DNA from: Diacronema lutheri
Lineage: Eukaryota > Haptophyta > Pavlovophyceae > Pavlovales > Pavlovaceae
Length of the DNA: 64,000 nt
NCBI GenBank assembly: GCA_019448385.1
Contig: JAGTXO010000017.1
Span: forward strand, 434,001 to 498,000
Reading direction: 5' to 3'
The notes beneath the pieces were generated by a model. That model saw only the letters and a list, made by a program, of their open reading frames with translations. It was not told the origin of the DNA and ran no database searches. The translations under genes were made by a program, and so were the position numbers. Positions 1 through 11,758 of the stretch are shown in pieces; the stretch's first letter is position 1, and every line of letters starts with the position of its first letter.

Positions 1-3000
1 CGTAGCGCACCGGCCGTGCCCTTGTGCGAGGCGACCGTCGGCGCGCTGCTCGGCGCGGACGCGGCGGATGCCGCCGCGCGCTCGGCGGCCGCCGCCGCGC
101 TCGCCGCCATCGCGCGCGCGCTCGCGCCGCGCGCCGAAGGCGCTGCTGCGTGCGTGCTGCTCATGGCGCGCGCAGCAGCGGACGGCGCGGAGGCCGGCGC
201 GCGCGCCGCGGCCGTCGAAGCGCTTGGCGAGGTGCGCGCGCTCGGTGAGATCTGCGCCGACGGCAACACCCGCGCTGCCCGCGCCGACGGCGGCGCGGCC
301 GGCGGCGCGGACGGCGGTTCGGCGAGCGGTTTGGCGAGCGGCGCGGCCGACGCGGCCGCCGACGCGCGCGTGCTCCTCTTCGCGTGCGGCGCGGACGAGG
401 ACGAGGCGACCGCCGCGGCCGCGCAGCGCGTGTGGGACGGTGCAACGCTCGCGCTCGACGCGCCGGCGCGCTCGGCGCTCATCGCGCGCGCGACGGCGGC
501 GGCGGGCGCGGAGCGCGGCCGCGACGCGGCCGCGCGCGCGCTCCGCCGCGCGTGCGCGGCGGCGCTTGAGAATGGCGGCACGGAGGGCGCGGCGGTCGTT
601 GGCGCGGTGCTCTCGGCGCTCTTCGAGACGTACGCGGCCGCCGCAGACGCGTCGACGGGCGGCGGCGCGTCGGCTGACGAGGGCGGCGGCCGCGCGCGCG
701 GTGTGGGCATGTCGAGCGCCGACGCGGCGGCGGCCGCCGCCGCGCGCGCGGCGACGCGGCGTGGCTCGCTGCGCGCCACGGCGGCGCTGTGCCCTCTGCT
801 GACCGCCGCGCAGCTCGCCGCGCTCTTCGCCTTCTTCATCAGCCGAGGCCCGTTCGCCGACGGCGACGACGCGGTGCACGCGGCGGCCGTCGCGGCGGCG
901 ATGGAGTCGCTCGACTCGCCCGCCGGCGGCGCGGGCGGCGTGGCGCTCGTCCTGCCGCTGCTCGAGCGGCGGCTGCTGAGCGCGGCGGACGCCGACTCGG
1001 AGCGCGCCGACCGGCTGAACGGCGCGCTCGTCGCGTGCGTGGGCTGCGCGGCGCAGCGGCTGCCCGATGGCGACGCGCGCGTCGCGTCCGCGGTCGAGCG
1101 GCTGCTCGCGGCGCTGCCCACGCCCGCCGAGAATGTGCAGCGTGCGGTGAGCGGCGTGCTCGCGCGGCTGTGCAGCCGGCCCGACGTCAAGGCGCGCGCG
1201 GCCGAGCTCCTCGCCGAGCTGCTCGCCGTCGCGCTGCCGGCGTCGGAGGGCGTTGCGCGCTCGTATGCCGCGCGGCGCGGCGCGGCGTACGGCGTGGCGG
1301 GCGTCGTGCGCGGTTCGGGCCTGCCCGTGCTCAAGGCGCACGGCGTGATGAACGCACTCCTCGCCGCGACGGGCGCGGACGGCGGCAAGCCCGTGCCGGC
1401 GGCGCGCGAGGGCGGCCTCATGTGTTACGAGCTCCTGTGTGAGACGCTCGGCCGCCTCTTCGAGCCCTACGCGCCGCAGCTCGTGCCGTGTTTGCTGCTG
1501 TGCGCGGCGGACGGCTCGGGCGCCGTGCGCGCCGCGACGGCTGCGGCGAGCCGCGCGCTGATGGGCAAGCTCTCCGCGCAGGGCGTCAAGATGGTGCTCC
1601 CAGCGCTCCTTGCCGCCCTCGCGCAGCCGCAATGGCGGACCAAGCAGGCGGCGTGCGAGTTGCTCGGCGCGACGGCGTGCTGCGCGCCGCGCGTGCTCGC
1701 CGCCGCGCTGCCCACCGCCGTGCCCGCGCTGCAGCAGGTCCTCACCGACCCGCACGCAAAGGTGTGCAGCGACGCGGCGAGGAGCACGGCCGCGCGCCCT
1801 CTGCGCGCGCGCGCGTGCGCCGTGGCAATCGGCGCGACGAGCCGTTGGGGTGGTGTGCGCGGTGTTGTCCGCTTCTTTCCTTGGGGTGGTGTGCGCGGTG
1901 TTGTCCGCTTCTTTCCTTGGGGTGGTGTGCGCGGTGTTGTCCGCTTCTTTCCTTGGGGTGGTGTGCGCGTGCGAGCGGCGCGGCAGCGTTGGCGCGCGCG
2001 CCGCGCCTCACCGCCGCGCCGCGCGCACCCGCCGCGCCGCGCGCGCGGCGCAGGTGCGCGCGTCCGCCGAGGCGGCCCTCGCCGAGATCGGCGCGGGCGC
2101 GCATGCGGGCTCGGCCGAGTTCGCCGCGCTCGCGCCCGTGCTCCTCGAGGCGCTCGCGCGGCCCGAGTCGGCGACGGCGAGCGCGCTGCGCGCCGTCTCG
2201 CACACGCGCTTCACCGCGCGCCTCGACGGCTCTGCGCTCGCGCTCCTCGCGCCCGTGCTGCTCCGCGGGCTGCGCGCGGACAACACCGCCGAGACGAAGC
2301 GGCGCGCCGCGCACATCTGCGGCTCGCTGCCCGCGCTGCTGCGCGAGCGCGAGGCCGTCGCCGCGGCGGCGCCCGAGCTGGTGCCCGCGCTGCGCGCGCT
2401 GCTCGCCGACGCGATCCCCGAGGTGCGCGCCACCGCCGCAAAGGCCGTCGGCGCGCTCGTCGGCGGCCTCGGCGAGGCCGCGCTGCCCGACCTGCGGCCG
2501 GCGCTGCGCGCGAGCATGGCGGACGGCGCGACCGCCGTCGAGCGCGCCGGCGCGGCGCTCGCGCTCGTTGAGGCGGTGAAGGCTCTCGGCGCGGACGCGC
2601 TCGCCGCCGAGCTGCCCGCCATCCTCGCCGGCTGCAGCGCGGGCACGCCCGCCGCGCGCGAGGGTCACCTCGTCGCGCTCGCGCACGCCGCCGGCGCCTT
2701 TTCTGTCGAGCTGCGCGCGCGGCTGCCCGCGCTGCTCGATGTGGCGCTCACGCAGCTCGGCGCCGAGGCGGACGCGGTGCGCGACGCGGCGGCGGGCGCC
2801 GCGCGCGCGATCGCGCTCGCCGCGCAGCGCTCGCAGCCCGCCGCGGCCGTGCGCGCGCTGCTCGCGCGCGCCGACGACGTCAACTGGCGCGTGCGCGCCG
2901 CCGCCGCCGGCCTGCTCGGCGCGCTGCTCGTCGCGCTCGTCACGCTGGCCAAGGCAGGCGGCGCGGCCGGCGGCAGTGCGGCGGCCGCGCCCGACTCGGA

Positions 3001-3047
3001 CGAGGGCGGCAGCGGCAGCGGTAGCGGCAGCGGCAGCGGCAGCGGCA

Positions 3048-3079
<32 letters not shown>

Positions 3080-3770
3080 AGCGGCGCGTCGCGCCCGCTC
3101 GGCTGCGCGCAGCTGCCGCGCACGCTCGAGTGCGCGGCGGCCGCCGCGCTCTACGTCGGACGCTTCGACGCGCACGCCACCGTCCGCACCGCCGCCGCCG
3201 CCGAGTGGAAGCGGCTCGTGCCGCACGCCGCGCGCGCGCTGCGGCTGTGCCTGCCGCAGCTCACCGAGCGGTTGCTCGCCGCGCTGGCGGGAGGCGACGA
3301 GGACGCGCAGCGCGTCGCGGCCGAGGCGCTGTGCGAGGTGGTCTCCAAGATGGGCGAGCGCGTCTTCGCCGAGCTGCTCCCCGCGCTGCGCGCCGGCCTT
3401 GGCGACCCCGAGCCGCAGCGGCGCGTCGGTGTGTGCTACGGCCTCGCGCAGGCGGTCCGCGCCGCGCCGCGCGAGCAGGTGAAGGCGGCGGCGGGCGAGC
3501 TGCTGCCCGCGCTGACCGCCGCGCTGTGCGACGAGGCCGAGGGCGTGCGCGACGCGGCGACGCAGGCCCTCGGCACGCTGCAGCGCGCCGCCGGCGCCGA
3601 GGTTCTTAACGGCGCGCTCGACCAACTACTCGCCGACGTGGCGGCGGGCGGCGCGCGCGAGGACGCAGCGTGCCGCGGGCTCACGGCCGTGATGAGCGTG
3701 CGCCCGTCCGCCATGCTGCCCGCGCTCACCGCCGCGCTGCTCCCGCCGCCGCCCGCCGCCACCGGCGCGC

Positions 3771-3807
<37 letters not shown>

Positions 3808-5111
3808 CGCGCGCGTGCCCGCGTTCAAGTCGCGCGCGCTCGCCGCCGTCGCCGACGCCGCGGCGGTCGCGCTCGGCGGCAACATCGCGCCGCTCCTTGG
3901 CCCGCTCCTCGCGACGGCGGGCCTCGCGCACGCGGACGCGCCTGCCGCTGGCGACGCCGCTGGCGACGACGCTGCCGCCGCCGACGCGCGTCCGCCGCCG
4001 CCGCCGCTGCCGGCGGACGCGGCGGCGGACGCGGCAGCGGCGGCGGACGCGCTGCGCGCGCTGTGCGACGCGCTGCTCGACGAGCACGTCGACGAGATGA
4101 GCGGCCTGCTCTCCGAGATCGCCGGCGCGGACGGCGCGGACGCGCCGCGCGCGGCGGAGCGCGCCGCCGCCTTTGACGCGCTCGGCGCGCTCTGCGCGCC
4201 GCCGGCGCGCGCTGACCTCGTGCCCGACGCCGTCCGGCTTGCGATCGGCTGCCTGGCGGACGGCTCGTCGGCGGTGCGCGTCGGCGCGCTCGGCTGCGCC
4301 GACGCCATCTTCAAGGGGATGCGCAAGGAGGACTTTGCGCTGCACGCCGCCACGCTCGCCGACGCGCTCGGTGCGCTCGTCGACGTCCGCCGCCTCGCGC
4401 GCGCGCGGCTCGCGCGCGCGGCCGCACGCGCCGCGGCGGGCGTCGCGAGCAGCGCGGGCGAGGAGCCCGTCGGCGCGGCGCGGCGCGCGGCGGCCGAGAT
4501 TGAGGCGACGCCGCTCGTGCCCGCGCTGTGCGAGCGGCCCGGCCCCGCGCCGCTCCTGCCTCCGCTCCTCGGCGCGCTCATGGCGGGCTCCGCGGACGCG
4601 CGCGAGGCCGCCGCGCGCGCGCTCGAGCTCGTCGTCTTGCACACGCCCGCAGCCATGCTGAAAGCGCACGCCGTGCAGGTCGCCGGACCGCTCATCCGGA
4701 TCCTCTCTGACCGCTTCGGCGCGCCGGTGAAGGCAGCGATCCTCGCAGCGCTCCGCGCGCTGATGGGCGCACACGCCGCCGTGCTCCGCCCCTTCCTGCC
4801 GCAGCTCCAGACGACGTGCGTGCGCGCTGTGGGCGACGGCTCGTCGCGCGCCGTCCGGCTGCACGGCTGCCGCGCCCTCGCCGCGCTCGCCGCGCTCTCG
4901 CCGCGCGTCGACCCGCTGCTCACCGAGCTCGCCGCCGGTGCGCGCGAGCGGCGCGCGGCGTGCGCGAGCGGCGAGCGGCGAGCGGCCCTCGGCTCGCCGC
5001 CGGCGCGCGCGCGCACGGCGAGCGCGCCGCGCGCCGGCGTTGGGCGCGGGCTGTGCGCCGTGGCGCGCGCCGCGCGCTGGGCCCTTTCCTCACGCCATGC
5101 GCGCCGCCCAC

Positions 5112-5143
<32 letters not shown>

Positions 5144-7275
5144 CACAACCCCCCGCCTTCCACCCCGCCTCCCACCCGCAGCGCTCACCAAGCCTGGCGT
5201 CGAGGGCCCTGCGCGCCTCGCGTCCGCCTTCGCGCTCGGCGCCGCGCTCAACGCGCTCACGGCCGCCGCGCCCTCCGCCGCCGTGGGCGCGTCCGTCGCC
5301 GACGCGCTGCGCGCGCGCATCGCCGACCCAAATGTAACCGCCGCGCGGGGGGACGGGAGGGGACGTGGCGTGTGGACGAGGGTTTGAAGGAGGTGGCGGG
5401 GTGGGCTGCGGAGGGGCTGCGTTGCGTTGCGCTGTGGCCTGTTCCGCGCGGCCCCGCGGCCCCGCGGCCCCTGCGCGCTCGCCCAATCGGCGCTCGCGTG
5501 TCGCGCGCCGGCGCGAGCCCCCACGTGCGTGCACACTTGCCCCCACGCTACGCCCCCACGGCCCGCCCGCCCGCCCACCCACCCCCGCCCTCGCCCTCCC
5601 GCCTTCGCCCGCCCTCGCCCGCCGTGCGCGCCGCTGCAGGAGGACGAGCGCATGGCGTCTGCCGCGGCGCTCGCGCTCGGCGCGCTCGCCCGCTTCCTCC
5701 CGCCCGCCGAGTGCGTGGCGCTCGGCGCGCAGCTCTGCGACGCGGCGGCCGACCGCCGCTCGGACGGCGGGTTGCGCGCCGCGCACTCGGCGGCGGTGGG
5801 GGCGTTCTGCCGCGCGGCGCCGCTCGGCGCGCTGGTGGCGGGGCGCGAGGCGCTGCTGCGCGGCGTGGAGGCGTGCGCTGCGGACGAAGATGAGGTGCGT
5901 GCGGTATGCGACCGGGCGGTGGGCTGGTCGCGCTGCCAGCCCCCCTCCCGCCCCCTTGCGCATGCCCGCCCCTGCTGCGTCCTGCGCGGCGCGGCGCGGC
6001 GCGCGGCAAAGCTGGGCGGCAAAGCTGGGCGGCAAAGCTGGGCGGCAAAGCTGGGCGGCAAAGCTGCTTTGGGCTTGGCCGGGCTGCGGTTGGATGGGGC
6101 GGTGTGATCCCGTCGGGGCCTTGGCCGGGCTGCGGTTGGATGGGGCGGTGTGATCCCGTTGTGCCGCTGTGTGGGGTGGGCGTGCGCATGCGTCGCGTGC
6201 TCGGCGCCAGTGTGTGGGCGCGCCAGTGTGCGGGCAGTGGCAGGGCGTTCCGCTCTCAGTCCGGAGGGATAGGGGGCAGAGTCCGGGAGGGAGAAGGCAG
6301 GGTCCGGGAGGAGGTGCGCGTGAGGGTCACCCGGTGGATGTATCGCACTCCCCCCTCACTGACAGCCGCGGCTTCACCGCCGCGGCAGCAGCTCAGGGAT
6401 TTGGGGCGGCAAGTCGAGAGAAACCGGTACAGCAATGGCGGCGGGCGCTGGCACCGCATTTCAGGCCGCGCGCAACGCCCTCTGTTCTCACGGCGGAGGA
6501 GCGCGCGGCCGCTCGCCATCCCGCAGCACAGCCGCCGCGCGCACCGCCGCGCGCACCGCGCGGCAGCCATCGGAGCCCTTTCACCGCTGCCGCTATTCCT
6601 ATGCTCAATGCGCCGCGCTCAAATTCCCACCCCCCACCCCCCCCCCCCCCAACCCCCAACCTCACAATGCGCGCGCGCGCGTGCGGCCGCTCGCGCGCGC
6701 CGTTACGACAGGCGCTGTGCAGGCAGAGCGCCGCGCGCGCCGCCGCGCGCTTCCTGCTGCGCACGACGCCGCCGCGCGCCGACGTGACGCCATCGCTCGC
6801 CCCCGCCGCGTCGTGGCCGCCGCACGCGCCCGCCGCCGAGGCCGCCGCCCTCGCCGACGCGCCCGAGCTCGAGCCAATCCGCCGCCGGCTGCGCGGCGCG
6901 CTCGCCACCCTCGCCGCCGACGCCGACGACAGCGTGCGCATCGCCGCGCTCCATGCGATCAAGGCGCTCGCGCGCGCGTGGGCGGCCGAGCCGGCGGCGC
7001 GCGGACTGCTCGTCGCCGCGCTCGGCGCGTCGCTCGCCGAGGCGGTCGCGCGCCCGGCCCTTGCGACCAAGGAGCTCGTCGACCGGACCATCTTCCGGCT
7101 GCTCCTCGGCGGTGCGGCCGCGTCGAACGCCGTTGGGCCCGAGGCGGTCGGCGCGGAGCTCAAGTCGCTCGCGCAGCCGGTGCTGCCGGCGCTGAGCGAG
7201 GTGTGCGCGCGCAGGCTCTCGCGGCTCGACCCGGAGGAGAGCGCGCACGAGGACGAGCTTGACGCGTTCTACTGA
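1..7275 (+). CDS. GCN1: GCN1-like translational activator of eIF2-alpha kinase, 5' end outside the window
   Basis: Scaffold of HEAT repeats that in eukaryotes binds ribosomes and activates the kinase GCN2 during amino-acid starvation. Exons as I read them: <1-1761, 2054-4937, 5182-5333, 5640-5894, 6712-7275. They join without breaking frame and give 1871 residues, against roughly 2670 in human GCN1, so about 70% is present and the N-terminus lies to the left. The most diagnostic block is residues 480-580, with FEPYAPQLVPCLLLCAADG, LSAQGVKMVLPALLAAL and QWRTKQAACELLGATA, matching the conserved GCN1 core. HEAT repeats continue to the C-terminus, which ends in an acidic tail and DAFY. An insertion near 3000-3080 encodes a Gly-Ser run followed by an Asp run. 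All four introns have GT donors. The last acceptor is the least certain (6711 or 6726). Identification is firm; the exact exon 5 start is not. Confidence 0.9.
1847..1969 (+). repeat. 36-bp intronic minisatellite, 3.4 copies
   Basis: Three identical 36-bp units (1847-1882, 1883-1918, 1919-1954) and a 15-bp partial unit lie inside the first GCN1 intron (1762-2053). The unit length is a multiple of three and contains no stop in the host frame, so an ORF finder reads straight through. The flanking HEAT repeat joins perfectly when the intron is removed. Confidence 0.9.
6001..6160 (+). repeat. Two tandem repeat families in the last GCN1 intron
   Basis: Five copies of a 13-bp unit containing GGCAAAGCTGGGC (about 6003-6066) are followed by two copies of a 40-bp block (6074-6113 and 6120-6159, period 46 bp). 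Both lie in the 817-bp intron 5895-6711, the longest intron of this gene in the window. No coding signal is seen in that intron; it also carries a C tract at 6637-6650. Confidence 0.8.
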
Positions 7276-7419
7276 GTGACGGTGCCGCCCACGGGGAAGT
7301 GAAAGAGAGAGGCCCGGACCGTCCGATTCTGTCCAGGTCCAGGACGGGGCATCGAGGTCAACGGTTCCGTACCTTACTTACGCGCCTTAACGAAACGCAA
7401 GCGGATACACTGTCCCGCA

Positions 7420-7824
7420 ATGACGAGCCTTCCAGCCGGCAAGCTCACGGCGGAGCAGAGAATGGTCCGCGACCTCGAGACAACGCTGCGCCGCTCGTTC
7501 CGCGACCTCAACCTGCCGATGCCCGCGCCGACTCGCAAGCTCACGCCCGCCGCTCCGGCTCGCGCGATACGAGGGGGTGGCGAGCCGCAGCGCGCACGCC
7601 GCCGGCTCGTGCGCAGCGCGGCACCACCGTCGGCGGCGGGTCTGACGACGGACGAGCGCAAGATGCCCGCCGTGCCTGCCCTGCGTCTCGACGAGCTCGG
7701 CAAGGCGCTACCCGCCGATGACGGGAGCGACTACGACACGGACTCGGAATCGGAGGACGAGGGCGTGTCACTCGAAGGTGACGGCGACGGCGAGGCCGCG
7801 GCCGGTACGAGCGCGGTGGAATGA
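7420..7824 (+). CDS. Small orphan protein with acidic C-terminus
   Basis: An intact ATG-to-stop frame of 134 residues, 144 bp downstream of the GCN1 stop. The N-terminal 35 residues (MTSLPAGKLTAEQRMVRDLE onward) look like a short amphipathic helical segment. The middle is basic and Ala/Pro-rich, and residues 100-125 form an acidic Asp/Ser/Glu tail. I recognise no domain. The ordered composition (basic then acidic) and the in-frame ATG argue for a real gene, but high GC makes open frames common here, so support is moderate. It is convergent with the M50 protease gene. Confidence 0.45.
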   Translation: MTSLPAGKLTAEQRMVRDLETTLRRSFRDLNLPMPAPTRKLTPAAPARAIRGGGEPQRARRRLVRSAAPPSAAGLTTDERKMPAVPALRLDELGKALPADDGSDYDTDSESEDEGVSLEGDGDGEAAAGTSAVE

Positions 7825-8053
7825 GCTCGCGCGGCGCGCGCGCTCTCGGCATCTGCTTGAGGCCCCGGGCTGCGCTCGTTGCTTCACGCGCTCGTTGCTT
7901 CATTCGTTCGTTGCTTGCACACCTCGCCCGGGCCATTCGTCAGCGTGTCAGGCAACTTCAGTTCTACAGAAAGCGGTCCGTCCGTCTCCAGGTTGAGCGA
8001 CGATCATTCACAAAACGGCCTCCCGGCTCAAAGCCCCCGCGGGAGTGGCGCCG

Positions 8054-10220
8054 CTAGCGCTTGCCCAGGAGCCCGTCGACAACGTGCCCCATGTCGCTCA
8101 AGAGCACGCTGAGCGCGAGCCCGGTGAGCGCGAGCGCGAAGACGACGCCGACGCCCTCCTTTACGCGCCGGTCGAGCCGCGGCCTGCCGACCGTCTCGGC
8201 GAGCGCATCGATCGCGAGGAAGGCCATCTGGCCGCCGTCGAGGCCCGGCACGGGCAGCGTGTTGAACACGGCCACGTTGAGCGAGATCGTTGCGATGAAG
8301 ATTGCAAACAGCTGCGGGTCGCCCGCACCGGCGAGCGTGACCGCGTTGGTGATCAGCCCGACCGGGCCCTGCAGCGACGGCCCGCCGCCGCCCCGACCGC
8401 CGCTGCCGGCGCCGAGCGCGCCGCCGTCCGCACCGCCGACCACGCTTGCGAGCGTGACGTCCGCAGCCGCACGCAGCGCCTTGAAGAGCTCGCGGCCGAC
8501 GAGCTGTGCGACCTGCGCCGTCTTGACGGTGGCGAGGCCGAGCGCCTGCGGCACCGACGTGACGGGCGTGCGCGTCGTGCGCACGGGCGCCTTGTCGAGC
8601 TGGATCCCGACGCGCCCACCGTCGGCGGGCGGCGAGACGGTCAGCGTGAGGCGGTGCAGCGCGCGCGGCGCGGCGCGGCGGTCGGCCCCAGCCACCGGCG
8701 CAGCGGCGCCCGGACCGGACGCGGCCGACGGCGAGACCGGCAGAACGGTGCGAGCGGCGGCGGGCTCAAGCGCGGGTCGGCGCGTGGGCGCGCGCGCGGT
8801 CAGTGCCGGCGGCGCTGCGCCCCGGAGGACCTCGACAGTGATTGGCTGCCGACGGGCGACGCGCTCGCGGATCGTGACGAGCGCCGAGTCGATGCCCGCC
8901 TCGGCGGGCGTGGGCAGCGCCTCGCCGCCGATCGCGACGATCAAGTCGCCGGGCCGCACGCCCGCGGCCTCGGCGACGGACGCGTGCGTCACGGCGACGA
9001 CGGCCGGCTCGGCGCGAAAGTCGGTGACGGAGATGCCCGTTGACGCGATGCTTGCGAGCAGGATAGACCAAGCGAGCAGCCCGTTGGCGAAGACACCCGC
9101 GCCGATCACGAGCGCCTGCGGGCGGGGCGAGGGCAAGGCGGGGCGCGCCGCCTTGCGCGTCGGCGTGCGCGCGACGTGCCGGCGTGCAGCGCGCGGCGCG
9201 CGCGGCCCCCGCCGGCCGCGCCGCGCAGCAGCCGCGCCGCGCGCGGCGCGCCGCTGCGCGCGCCTGCTGCGCGAGCGGCCTGTTCTGCAGCAGGTCCGGG
9301 TCGTCCGGGTCCGGGGATCTGGCCAGCTCGGCGATCAGCGTCGCGTCGCTCTCCGCCTCGGCCGCGGCCGTCGCATTCGCCAACTCTGCGACCATCGTCA
9401 CGATGGCGGTCGACACCGACTCTTGCGCGCGCGAGAGCGGCGCGGGCAGCTGCACGCCGCGCCGCGCGCTCGGCGAGCGCAGCGGCGCGGCGCGGCGCGC
9501 GCGGCCGGGAGCGCGCGCGCCGCCCGCTGGCGCCGCCGGCGGCGACGGCGCGCGCCACGCGGCGAAGAGCGCGCCAAGGCCCGGTGGCGGCGGCGGCGGC
9601 GGAGGCGGCGGTGGTGGCGCGAACGGCGCGAAGAGCGCGCGCCATGCCGCGTTGCCGTCGCCGTCGCCGTCGGCGGCGCCGGCGGCGCCGGCGCGCGGCG
9701 CGCCGGCGCGCTTGCGCGCCGCGCCGCCCGCACGGCGCGCTTGAATGGCCTCGATTTCGGCGCGCATCTCGGGCGTGTACGCACGAGGGAAGGCGACGAA
9801 GCCGCCGAGCGGCAGCGCGCGCACCGCCACGTCAAAGGTCGCGTTGGGCGGCGTGAGGAGCGCGATGCGCGGGCCGAAACCGACCGAGAACTCGCGCACG
9901 CGGATGCCCTGCGCGACGGCGGCGGAGAAGTGGCCAAGCTCGTGCACGGCGACGACGAGCGTGAGCGCGCCCACGCCCGACACCACGTTAGCCACCGTCG
10001 CCAATGACGAGACCACCGCGGGCGCGTCGACGAGCGCGGCGTGCGGGGCGGATCGCCGGACGACACGCGCGCGCGACGCGCCGCGCGGCGGCGCGTGCGC
10101 GGCGACCGCGCGGTTTGGCGCGCCGCCGTACGAGTCGGCCACGGGCGCACAGAGCAGCAGCGCGATGGCCGCCGCGCCGAGCCGCGCCGCCGGCATGAGC
10201 GACGCCCGATTCGCGCGCAT
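8054..10220 (-). CDS. M50 site-2 intramembrane metalloprotease (RseP/EGY-like), probably plastid
   Basis: Two exons, 9264-10220 and 8054-9115, give 672 residues. Exon 1 carries the zinc motif HELGH in a hydrophobic segment, followed by FSVGFGPRIA. Exon 2 starts at ALVIGAGVFANGLLAW, which aligns with the RseP segment AAIIAAGPVANF, so the join is confirmed by homology. A PDZ domain follows (AGVRPGDLIVAIGG), then NTLPVPGLDGG, the third metal-binding motif of the family. The intron 9116-9263 has a GC donor (CAG|GCGCGC) and a CAG acceptor. The chosen ATG at 10220 begins a signal-like hydrophobic stretch (ARLGAAAIALLLCAP), and with the Ala/Arg-rich region after it this suits import into a secondary plastid. 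An insertion of about 100 residues with polyproline (near 9600) separates HELGH from the second membrane block. Residues for catalysis all look present. Confidence 0.88.
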
Positions 10221-10332
10221 CTGCCAGCGCAGCCACCACGTGCTGTGCCTCGCAACTGCGCGGGCACGCGCGAAGCTGGAGCGGCGCAAATAAAATCGGT
10301 TGGCCCGCCGCGAGCCCCGACGACCCGGCGCG
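10221..10332. promoter_or_regulatory. Shared divergent promoter region, 112 bp
   Basis: This is the whole space between the ATG of the M50 protease (minus) and the ATG of the membrane protein gene (plus). It must hold both core promoters and both 5' leaders. The only AT-rich piece is GCAAATAAAATCGG near 10285-10298, which could be a TATA-like element for the plus gene. Confidence 0.4.
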
Positions 10333-10876
10333 ATGCTCGGCACGCTGAGCAAGCTCACGGACCGGTTCCTTGGGCACCTGCCGCCGTCGGCGACGGCCTG
10401 GAGCACCGTCGCGAAGCACGCGCTGGCCGCATGGACCCTGCCCTTCTTCGCGCTGCACCCGTGGCTGAGCCGCGACGAGGTCGCGTTCCCGATCCTCGTG
10501 CGCAGCGCCGCGCGCGCCTGCCGTGCCTGGCGGCGCGCCGCGCGCCTCGTGCCGGGCGGCGATTCCTACCGCGACGCGCGCTTCGGGTGCGTGCACGCGC
10601 GGCCGCGCTCTCACGTGCGTCGCCGCGCACCGCGCGCCGCGCCGGCCCCGCCAGGCGGCGAAGACGCACGGCGCGCACAAGCAGGCGTGCAGCACGCTCT
10701 ACCTGATCGTCGCCGCGCCCCTCCTCGAGCGCGCGATCCACGTGGTCGGCGGCGGTGACCGACGCGGCGTGCTCACGGGCATCATCTTCTTGATCGTCAA
10801 CGTGTTCGCTGATTTGACGATCGTGCTCGTGCGGCGCGCGCTCGCGCCGCTCCGCGCCCGAGCGCAGCAGGCGTAG
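10333..10876 (+). CDS. Small membrane protein of unknown family
   Basis: Exons 10333-10586 and 10693-10876 give 145 residues. The intron has a GTGCGT donor and TGCAG acceptor and joins in phase 2. Exon 1 has an amphipathic start and a hydrophobic stretch around WTLPFFALHPWL. Exon 2 has two: TLYLIVAAPLL and GIIFLIVNVFADLTIVLV. An alternative 3' end is possible: CAG|GCGTAG at 10870/10871 resembles the GC donors used elsewhere in this window, and an acceptor at 11213 would join in frame to 11214-11528, whose translation (LGWDEYCSSVLPAYLPVLAI) also looks like membrane protein sequence. I recognise no family. Confidence 0.6.
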
Positions 10877-11060
10877 AGGGGGCGGTGGTCCCGGCGCGCC
10901 TGCCGGCGCTCGCGTCTCCGCCTCACGCACACCGCGTGGCCACGGCGTGCTGTGCGACGCGCCTCGAGGCGCATCGCTTTTCGCCACCGTTGGCATGCGC
11001 GCCTTGGCCGTGTCATCTCCTCCACCTCCTCCCCACCCTTCCCACGCACGCTGTGACCTA

Positions 11061-11163
11061 CGCCTACGCCTGCGCCTGCGCCTGCGCCTGCGCCTGCGCC
11101 TGCGCCTGCTGATAGCGCTTTGCATGACGCCAACCGTCCGCCTCCCCCCCCCCCCCCCCCCTC
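11061..11163 (+). repeat. Hexanucleotide (TGCGCC)n tract and C tract
   Basis: About eight copies of a TGCGCC-type hexamer (11062-11109) are followed by a run of C at 11146-11163. If the longer form of the preceding gene is right, both lie in its second intron (10871-11213). Confidence 0.7.
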
Positions 11164-11713
11164 CCCTTCCCCTCTTCTTCCCTCCCGCGCGCCGAGCGGC
11201 TCCGGCGCGACAGCCCACGCTCCGCCGCCTGGACGGGACGAACGCCAGCGGCTCCGGCACGGCCGCGCACGCCCAGCCGTTGGGCATCACGCCACTCGGT
11301 TGGGATGAGTACTGTTCTAGCGTCTTGCCGGCGTATCTGCCCGTTCTCGCGATCGGCTGGTGCTCGGGTCGGCTATTTGCGGCTGGGCCGGAGGTCGAGG
11401 ACGCGGAGGGGCCCGCTGGCGCTGGCGCTGGCGCTGGCGCTGGGCTACGCTCCGCGGCTGGCGCGCGCTCCGCTGCGGGCGCACAGTCTGCGGCGGGCAG
11501 CCGAAAGCTGGACGCGAAGAAGGCGTGAGCCATGGCGCAGTGCGGCACTCGGCAGCGCCGGCTGCAGAGCCGAGCAGTGCTGTGTTCATTCACTCTTCAC
11601 TCTTCAACCGTCCATTCAGTCACAGGGTCGACGCCCTGATTTCGGCCTGATGTTGCGTGCGCCCTTTCGCTCGCTCCTTCCGTCACGCCTCGGCCCCGTG
11701 CGCGCCCCTCCTG

Positions 11714-11758
11714 CTGACCCGCCTGTAAGCGTCCTTAATGTAAGCTGCGACCACCACG
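11714..11758 (+). promoter_or_regulatory. Leader block shared with 55.3 kb
   Basis: The stretch TGACCCGC followed by GTAAGCGTCCTTAATGTA just before the glycosyltransferase ATG recurs with few changes at 55306-55333, again directly upstream of an ATG. A second shared block (X-Y, see findings) sits about 60 bp upstream at both sites. Whether it is a promoter, a splice leader or part of a dispersed repeat cannot be told from two copies. Confidence 0.45.
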
